64,000 nt of DNA from Cryobacterium roopkundense. Its GTDB lineage: Bacteria > Actinomycetota > Actinomycetes > Actinomycetales > Microbacteriaceae. The notes beneath the pieces are model-generated. The model did not search any database, was not told the DNA's origin, and saw only the letters and a list, made by a program, of their open reading frames with translations. Each line of letters opens with the position of its first letter. Positions within the stretch are counted from its first letter, which is position 1. Shown here one piece after another: positions 58,701-64,000 of this stretch. A program made the position numbers and the translations under genes. The stretch is from contig NZ_JACHBQ010000001.1 of NCBI RefSeq assembly GCF_014200405.1, positions 744,001 through 808,000 on the forward strand, written 5' to 3'.

Positions 58701-61645
58701 CCTATGTGCGCCCGGGCAAGACGGTGTCCGTCCAGGTGCTCGCCAACGACTCTGACCCCGATGGCGGGGCCCTGAGCCTCGTGGCAGTGGAACAGAGCAA
58801 TCCCGGAATAGACTCGGGCTCGGCCATGATCGCCGACCTCGTGATCGACGTGACGGCCCCGGACGCCGAGGGTCGGTTCGGTTTCATCTATGAGATCCAG
58901 AACGAGCGCGGCGGCACCAGTTCCAACTTCCTCACAGTCGTCGTGAGCACAGACGCTCCACGGTCGGTTCCGATCGCACGCGACACCCGGCTTACCCTCG
59001 GCGACATCCTCGATCGCCGCACCGTCGACGTGGACGTACTCGCCCAGGTCTTCTTCGCAGACGGACCCTCGACCGACCTCGACCTCGCCGTGCTGCCCGG
59101 ATTCACGGAGCGTGCACTCGTCACGGCCGAGCAGCACCTTGAGGTGACGGTGACCGAGCGCAGCCAGATCATCCCGTTCTCAGTCACCCACCCGGACGAC
59201 GCGGACATCACGTCTTTCGCGTTCGTCTGGGTGCCGGGTTTCAGGGACGCCCTTCCGCAACTGCGCGCATCCGCTCGGGCACTCACGGTGGCGAGCGAAT
59301 CGACCCTCGCGATCGATATCAACGACTATGTCGTCGCCGTCGGAGGCAAACTCGTTCGCCTCGCCGACACCGGCACCGTGCGGGCCACGCACGCCGACGG
59401 GGCACCCCTCGCGACGACCGCCACCACCCTGGCCTTCACGAGTGTCGACCAGTACTACGGTCCGGCTTCGATCTCCTTCGAGGTAACGGACGGCACCAGC
59501 GCGAGCGATCCCGACGGGCGCAAGAACACTGTAGTGCTGCCCATCACGGTGACACCGCGCGACAACCAGCCACCAGCCTTTGATGGCGCCGTGATCGACT
59601 TCGAGCCGGAACAGACCAAGGTCATCGACTTGACCAAGCTCACGTCCTACCCCTATCCCGATGATCTCGGCGAACTGGCCTTCACTGTCTTGGAGCCCAA
59701 GCCGACGGGTTTCACCTGGTCGCTGACGGGTCACGAGCTCTCGCTCACCGCGCAGAATTCCACCCTGAAGGGAACCTCGAGCCCGATCCTGATCGGCGTG
59801 CGGGACAGCCTCGCCGGGGGGCAGTCCGGTCGTATCGACATGCGCGTCGTCGCGTCGACTCGCCCGAGGGCGCTTCCGGCAGCGGATGCCGCGATCGCGC
59901 CCCGGGGACAGACGACTGTTGTGGACGTGCTTGCCAATGATGAGGCCGCCAACCCGTTCCCCTCGGTTCCGCTGCGTGTGGTGGATGTGCGCGGGCTCGA
60001 TGGCACAACCGTCCCGCCCGGGGTGAGCATCACGCCGAGCGCCGACTCGAGCCGGCTCAGCATCCGGGTTGCCGCCGATGCCGCGCCCACTGACACCACC
60101 CTGCAATACCAGGTGGCGGATGCCACGGGGGATCCGGACCGTTATGCCTGGGGGACCGTGCGCATCTCGGTCCAGGACGTTCCTCAGCCGGTGACCAACC
60201 TGAACGTCGCCGGTTTCGGCGATGGTTCCCTGGCCGTGACGTTCAACGCGGGCGCCGCCAACAACTCGGCGATCACCGGGTACGAGATCACCCTGCGCGA
60301 CGCCGGTTCCGGTGCCGTCGTGGCTACGTCAGTGTGCGAGGCGACCTCCTGTCAGGTGTTCACGAGAGGCAACGGCCGGGGCAACGCCGTGCGCGTGTCG
60401 GTGGCAGCCCAGAACGCGAGAGGGGTATCCGTTGCCACCACCCTGCGCGGCGCCGTGTGGTCCGACGTCGTGCCGGCCGCACCGACCGGCCTGGCGGCGC
60501 TGCCCCTCGACGGCGGTCTGCGCATCAGCTGGGCGACAGTGGTCTCGGGCGGCGGCGGCACGGCTGTGCGGGGGTACGTCGTGACAGCCAACGGCCAGGC
60601 CCAGACCGAGGTGAGCGCCACCGGCGCGCGCTGCGGCGCGGGGCGCTGCAGCCTGGACGTCACGGGACTGACCAATGGCGCGAGCGTGGAGTACACGGTG
60701 AGCGCGCGCAACGATTCCCTGCCGGAGCTGTCGAATTGGGCCGAGTCGCGCTCTCAAGGCATTCCCTACGGGCCGCCCGCCGCCGGGGGAATCAGCGCGA
60801 GCGGCAGTGATGCGGACGGCACGGTGACGGTCAGTTGGAACGCCTTCGCCGATTCCGGCAGCCCCCTCGACGGGTACTTCGTTCAGCGGCTCGATCGTAA
60901 CCAGCGGCCGTCCGGTGCCCAGGCCTGCTCAGTGTCCGCGCCGGCGCCCGGCACCGTCGAGGCCCCCGTGGCGGGCGGGATCGTCTCGGAGCAGCAGTCC
61001 ACCTCAGGCACGACCACCTCCGCGTCCTTCGATGGCTTGGCCGGCGCGAACGGCCGCTACTTCTTCGTGGTCTGGGGCTACAACCGAGCCGGCTGCGTGG
61101 CGACCGATGTCGCGTCGGTGAGCCTGCGCGCCGATCCAGCCACTGCCCCGATCGTGCAGGGTGCGATGGGGTGGCGCGGGGACGCGTGGGACTACCAGAT
61201 CACCGGTGTGAGCGCCGTACCCGGGGCCGATCGGTTCGACATCACCGTCGCCGGTGCCGACGCCCCGGTCGCCTTCGGCGGTGCCGGCTGGCCCAGAGAA
61301 CTGCTCGGTGGAGCCTTTGGTTCCACTGTTGCCGTGCAGGTTCGAGGCTGCAACCAGTGGGGTGGCTGCGGGCCGTGGTCAGCGCCGACGACCGCGCCGG
61401 AGGCATCCGTTTCCCTCGCGGTGGGCGGGGTCGTCTACGACCACGCCCTCGGCCAGTTCTCGTGGACGAGCGACCCGGCCAACAACGGCGCCGCCGTGAC
61501 CTACACGTGCGAGGTTCGCGACGCCGCCGAAACCGCCACGGCCGCCGATTCTCCCCGCACCTGCACACTCTCCGGCGTTCCACCCGCCGGCACGGTTCGG
61601 CTGACGGCCACCGTCAACTCTCACAGCTACGACTACGACAAGTGA
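55709..61645 (+). CDS. Giant membrane-anchored Ig-like/FN3 repeat protein (1978 aa)
   Basis: Starts at ATG 55709 (ATGA overlap with the kinase). One N-terminal helix (about 11-32) anchors it with the rest outside. Residues about 35-400 resemble a beta-propeller-like region (VVDRGNSAVDIVDSATAEI). From about 410 to 1490, units of about 97-100 residues repeat, each with a core like VLANDxDPDGDxLxL (for example near 425, 714, 812, 911, 1009, 1108 and 1405), the pattern of cadherin/Ig-like wall proteins. FN3-type domains follow from about 1492, 1589 and 1688, with two weaker ones to the end. No sorting signal or enzyme motif is seen. Its role is probably structural or adhesive. Confidence 0.88.
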   Translation: MTRWIRAHRSLLAAVLSSTVIAALVATVAIVSGGYPAQRLDLGDAAVWVTNETRQSIGRANTAVMELNTVVAAGSGSLDVLQQGSTVLVVDRGNSAVDIVDSATAEIAGSVPLPPDSPTVLLGGDRAVVESNGDVWVMPTTEVDGFDALSTPTVSFGAGTVVSLDGSGLLTAFTPATGDLVQVDTHTGVPVGETVALGTVAPSTPGAGPVAETDPGVGATDDAYQLASVAGRWTLLNATTGHLFLAGREEDLNSVSADLVNPVLQQASAAGDRVLVAAESGLLQVPLAGGSSVYLVTGRNAPAAAPVSVGSCSYAAWADGTAWRDCGRDGADEVTLTGVAASARMEFRVNGTGVLLNDAHNGAAWAVQQDNELIDNWAELIDTEQSEQRVEDNTHDTPPTFEEVQVAPVAMDDEFGARPGRSTVLPVLLNDYDANDDVLMISELSPVEAAQGRLELIANNQQVQLTLPSDATPDSGPVTFTYSITDGRGGTASATVTVTPRGEDENSPPVQTRATRATAEVSGQVTSHVLGDWMDPDGDPFYLASATTAEPDHVGFTPAGAVTYTDSGASGAESRNVALSVSDGRGLGTGTLAVFVRAAGTVPVLTDSFSLLATAGAELTVLPLEHARGGSGPLRLSSVPAKPGVTITPNWDDGSFTFSSNEVGTHYLQYAVTDGTQTATGQVRVEVAAAADVDSKPVTVPHSAFIRGSQATLVDVLATDFDPAGGVLLVTGVTAPADSGLRVEILEQRLLRVTLTQPLATGSVSFGYRVSNGLFEADGSVTVIELPAVLQKQAPRALPDTASVRVGDAIDIPVLANDEHPDGDALTLDPVLTTALQPGAGLLFTSGNTLRYLAPDTAGNYTAVYRVTAPDGQFANAEVRILVREADAATNTAPKPETVTARVLAGGTVRIPIPLNGIDPDGDSVQLLGQETNPGKGAVTGNDSDSFEYVAGEYSAGTDTFTYSVVDALGARATGTVRVGISARLDGARNPIAAPDEAYVRPGKTVSVQVLANDSDPDGGALSLVAVEQSNPGIDSGSAMIADLVIDVTAPDAEGRFGFIYEIQNERGGTSSNFLTVVVSTDAPRSVPIARDTRLTLGDILDRRTVDVDVLAQVFFADGPSTDLDLAVLPGFTERALVTAEQHLEVTVTERSQIIPFSVTHPDDADITSFAFVWVPGFRDALPQLRASARALTVASESTLAIDINDYVVAVGGKLVRLADTGTVRATHADGAPLATTATTLAFTSVDQYYGPASISFEVTDGTSASDPDGRKNTVVLPITVTPRDNQPPAFDGAVIDFEPEQTKVIDLTKLTSYPYPDDLGELAFTVLEPKPTGFTWSLTGHELSLTAQNSTLKGTSSPILIGVRDSLAGGQSGRIDMRVVASTRPRALPAADAAIAPRGQTTVVDVLANDEAANPFPSVPLRVVDVRGLDGTTVPPGVSITPSADSSRLSIRVAADAAPTDTTLQYQVADATGDPDRYAWGTVRISVQDVPQPVTNLNVAGFGDGSLAVTFNAGAANNSAITGYEITLRDAGSGAVVATSVCEATSCQVFTRGNGRGNAVRVSVAAQNARGVSVATTLRGAVWSDVVPAAPTGLAALPLDGGLRISWATVVSGGGGTAVRGYVVTANGQAQTEVSATGARCGAGRCSLDVTGLTNGASVEYTVSARNDSLPELSNWAESRSQGIPYGPPAAGGISASGSDADGTVTVSWNAFADSGSPLDGYFVQRLDRNQRPSGAQACSVSAPAPGTVEAPVAGGIVSEQQSTSGTTTSASFDGLAGANGRYFFVVWGYNRAGCVATDVASVSLRADPATAPIVQGAMGWRGDAWDYQITGVSAVPGADRFDITVAGADAPVAFGGAGWPRELLGGAFGSTVAVQVRGCNQWGGCGPWSAPTTAPEASVSLAVGGVVYDHALGQFSWTSDPANNGAAVTYTCEVRDAAETATAADSPRTCTLSGVPPAGTVRLTATVNSHSYDYDK

Positions 61646-61661
61646 ACGAAAGAGAGCAGCA

Positions 61662-62651
61662 ATGACTCTGACCATCGAGCAGGCCACTCAGTTTGCCGAC
61701 GCGTTCGAGCGCCTCGTGCGCGGTGTCGAGCGCGTGGTGCTCGGCAAGAACCACGTGATCCGCCTCGCCTTCACCGCGCTGCTGAGCGAGGGGCATCTGC
61801 TGCTCGAAGACGTCCCGGGCACCGGCAAGACGTCGCTCGCCCGCGCCATCGCGCAGAGCGTGCGCGGCACGAGCAACAGGGTGCAGTTCACGCCCGACCT
61901 GTTGCCCGGCGATATCACCGGTGTGAGCGTCTACGATCAGCGGCACGGCACCTTCGAATTCCACCGCGGACCGATCTTCGCCAACATTGTGCTCGCCGAC
62001 GAGATTAACCGTGCGAGCCCGAAGACGCAATCCGCCCTCCTCGAGGTGATGGAGGAGGGGCAGGTCACAACGGATGGCGTCACCCACCAGGTGGGCACGC
62101 CCTTCATGGTGATCGCCACGCAGAATCCGATCGAACAGGCCGGAACCTACCGGCTGCCCGAGGCGCAGCTCGACCGCTTCATCATGAAGTCGTCGATCGG
62201 CTACCCCGACCATGCGTCGATGATCCGCATCCTGGACGGGGCTGGCCATCGCGCCCACGAGGTGACCGTCGCCCCCGTGCTGTCTGCCGAGACGGTCGTC
62301 GAGCTCGCGGCCCTGGCCCGCACGGTTTTTGTGGACGCAAGCATCACCGACTATGTGTCCCGGCTGGTCGACGCCACCCGCACGGCGCCGGAAGTGCGCC
62401 TCGGAGTGAGCGTTCGAGGCGCACTCGCGCTGATTCGAACGGCGAAGACACGTGCTGCCGCGAACGGGCGGCACTATGTGATTCCCGACGACGTCAAGGT
62501 GCTTGCGGAACCCGTGCTCGCCCACCGCCTGCTGCTCGACCCTGAAAGCGAATTCGACGGCGTCACACCCTCGCAGGTTATTGCGCAGATCGTGGTCGAA
62601 ACTGCGCCGCCGAGTGAACGGCAGCATACGCCCGACGCTGCTCATGTCTGA
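61662..62651 (+). CDS. MoxR family AAA ATPase
   Basis: 329 residues. MoxR ATPases act as chaperones that mature or insert proteins, often with VWA or DUF58 partners. Walker A is LEDVPGTGKTSLA (Lys56), Walker B IVLADEINRASPKTQSALLE, sensor 1 FMVIATQNPIEQAGTY, and the lid has VRLGVSVRGALALIRTAK. It starts 16 bp after the giant gene, and the DUF58 gene overlaps its end by 8 bp, so the three are translated together. Confidence 0.94.
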   Translation: MTLTIEQATQFADAFERLVRGVERVVLGKNHVIRLAFTALLSEGHLLLEDVPGTGKTSLARAIAQSVRGTSNRVQFTPDLLPGDITGVSVYDQRHGTFEFHRGPIFANIVLADEINRASPKTQSALLEVMEEGQVTTDGVTHQVGTPFMVIATQNPIEQAGTYRLPEAQLDRFIMKSSIGYPDHASMIRILDGAGHRAHEVTVAPVLSAETVVELAALARTVFVDASITDYVSRLVDATRTAPEVRLGVSVRGALALIRTAKTRAAANGRHYVIPDDVKVLAEPVLAHRLLLDPESEFDGVTPSQVIAQIVVETAPPSERQHTPDAAHV

Positions 62652-63969
62652 TACCGTCACGCGCACTCGCGGCGTCGAGTCGTTCGCGCGGAGCGAGGGA
62701 CGGATGGCCGCTGCTCTCGGCGCGGTGCTGGAGCACTCCAGACTCGCTCGCTCGGGCGTCGCCCGTGCGCTGCGGATCACGGCTTCGGTCGTCACCCCCC
62801 TCGGCTGGAGCATGGCAGCGACAGTTCTAGCAGCGTTCCTCGGAGGGTACGTCGGCGGTTGGACAGAGCTCGTGGCCATCGCCTGGGCCGGAGTCGTGTT
62901 ACTCGGTGCGGCACTCCTGTTCCTGATCGGCCGCGCGCCCTATTCGATCGGGCTGGAGATGAGCGTGCACAGAGTCGTGGTCGGCGAACGAGCCACCGCT
63001 ATCGTGCGCGTGCACAATTCCTCCCGGCGCCGGTTACCGGGCGTGAGCGTCGAGGTACCCGTCGGTGCCGGGTTGGTGGCCGTCGACATGCCGGGCCTGC
63101 GCCGGTCGGCGAGCTTCGTGGATGACCTTGGGGTGCCCACCCGCCGCCGCGGCGTGGTGGTCGTCGGCCCGGTGCGTACAGTCCGCGGCGACCCGATCGG
63201 TCTCGTTCGCAAGGAACGCGTGTGGGCCGACCGAACCGAACTCTTCGTGCACCCGCGCACCATCTCGATTCCCAGCATGAGCACGGGACTGATCCGTGAT
63301 CTCGAGGGCAACCCCACCCGGGACCTCACCACCAATGACGTGTCCTTCAACTCGCTGCGCGAGTATGTTCCCGGCGACGAGCGCCGCAGCATCCACTGGA
63401 AGAGCACGGCCAAGACCGGCACCCTCATGGTGCGCCAGTTCGAGGAAACCCGGCGCAGCCACCTGATGGTCGTGTTAAGTCTTCGCACTGGGGATTTCGA
63501 AACGGATGACGAATTCGAGTTGGCCGTGAGCGTTGCCGGTTCCCTCGGGGTGCGGGCCATCCGCGACGGTCGCACCGTCTCCGTCGTGGTGAGCGCCCTC
63601 ACGCCCACCGTCGCGCGGCGTCGGACGCCGGCGCTGCGGTCATTGAACACCGTGACGCGCCCCCGGCTGCTCGACGACCTGAGCACTATAGAACCGGTCG
63701 ACCACGCGTTGGGCCTCGCCGACTTGGCGGGGTTGGCATCGGACAGCGTGACGGGAATCTCGGTTGCCTTCCTCGTCTGCGGCTCGACTCCGACGTCACG
63801 GGAGCTCAGGGCGGCCGCGAGTCGTTTCTCGACCGGGGTGGAGGTCGTTGCTGTCATCTGCGAGCCCGACGCGGCGCCGAGCCTGCGCCGCGTCGGCGAG
63901 CTGAGCGTTCTCACCGTCGGCTTTCTTGACGACCTGCAGAAGAGCCTCGCACGATCGAAGGCCGCATGA
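62644..63969 (+). CDS. DUF58 domain membrane protein
   Basis: 441 residues from ATG 62644; a longer frame inside moxR is rejected. Two N-terminal membrane helices (about 52-95) are followed by a beta domain (VHRVVVGERATAIVRVHNSS) and the DUF58 signature FNSLREYVPGDERRSIHWKS with LMVRQFEETR. The C-terminal part has a VWA-like fold. DUF58 proteins nearly always sit beside MoxR ATPases and often beside a membrane transglutaminase. The next gene starts at its stop (ATGA). Confidence 0.92.
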   Translation: MSDTVTRTRGVESFARSEGRMAAALGAVLEHSRLARSGVARALRITASVVTPLGWSMAATVLAAFLGGYVGGWTELVAIAWAGVVLLGAALLFLIGRAPYSIGLEMSVHRVVVGERATAIVRVHNSSRRRLPGVSVEVPVGAGLVAVDMPGLRRSASFVDDLGVPTRRRGVVVVGPVRTVRGDPIGLVRKERVWADRTELFVHPRTISIPSMSTGLIRDLEGNPTRDLTTNDVSFNSLREYVPGDERRSIHWKSTAKTGTLMVRQFEETRRSHLMVVLSLRTGDFETDDEFELAVSVAGSLGVRAIRDGRTVSVVVSALTPTVARRRTPALRSLNTVTRPRLLDDLSTIEPVDHALGLADLAGLASDSVTGISVAFLVCGSTPTSRELRAAASRFSTGVEVVAVICEPDAAPSLRRVGELSVLTVGFLDDLQKSLARSKAA

Positions 63970-64000
63970 GCGGTTCAGTGCAGAGCCGACGGGAGGCCAG
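63966..64000 (+). CDS. Start of next gene, cut by window end
   Basis: ATG at 63966 overlaps the DUF58 stop (ATGA) and reads MSGSVQSRREA to the edge. Only 11 codons are visible, so the product cannot be recognised. In related moxR-DUF58 loci this position holds a transglutaminase-like (TgpA/DUF3488) membrane protein; that is an expectation, not an observation. Confidence 0.5.
   Translation, partial: MSGSVQSRREA

Overview
The window is high-GC DNA from an actinobacterium, most likely a member of the Microbacteriaceae (Cryobacterium/Glaciihabitans-like; genus not resolvable by eye). The reasons are a Rho factor with a large low-complexity insert, the argS-lysA-hom-thrC-thrB gene order, the wecA-atpI-like-atpBEFHAGDC order, an LmeA-type lipid-binding protein, many GTG starts, and several genes whose -10 box lies about 6 nt before the start codon (leaderless transcription).

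Bases 1-11550 are an accessory region. It holds the 3' end of a LOG-family gene, a RES-domain (NAD+ phosphorylase) gene split by an IS1634-family element whose transposase has an in-frame amber stop, a PadR plus membrane protein pair, an IS1380-family element, a YtrA-like GntR regulator with a membrane protein, a damaged serine resolvase, two GNAT acetyltransferases and another membrane protein. A tRNA-Arg(CCG) closes it.

Bases 11660-24614 are core metabolism and information processing: a lipoprotein divergent from argS, an LmeA-like protein, the aspartate-family operon lysA-hom-thrC-thrB ending in a strong hairpin, rho, prfA and a quinone-oxidoreductase-like gene. From 24730 to 28426 there is a small secreted M15-peptidase-like gene cut by an IS3 element, then cysE and cysK. 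From 28511, prmC, tsaC, a WecA-type transferase and a small membrane protein lead into the complete F1Fo ATP synthase operon, whose atpB appears to start at CTG.

Bases 39085-50534 hold yaaA, mdh, two DNA alkylation repair genes in one operon (ogt-tag), an alanine-dehydrogenase/carboxyethylornithine-synthase-like enzyme, an aldo/keto reductase, a TetR gene with a perfect 18-bp operator inside its own promoter in front of a heterodimeric ABC exporter, a DUF4192 protein and an Lrp/AsnC regulator.

Bases 50625-64000 are the most unusual part. They encode a FHA protein, a PP2C phosphatase, a transmembrane Ser/Thr kinase with an outside fibronectin-like domain, a 1978-residue membrane-anchored protein made of about ten Ig/cadherin-like and several FN3-like repeats, a MoxR ATPase, a DUF58 protein and the start of one more gene at the window edge. 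An ISL3 element with a clean 8-bp target duplication lies between the phosphatase and the kinase. The set looks like one phospho-signalling and cell-envelope assembly system; its function is inferred, not shown.
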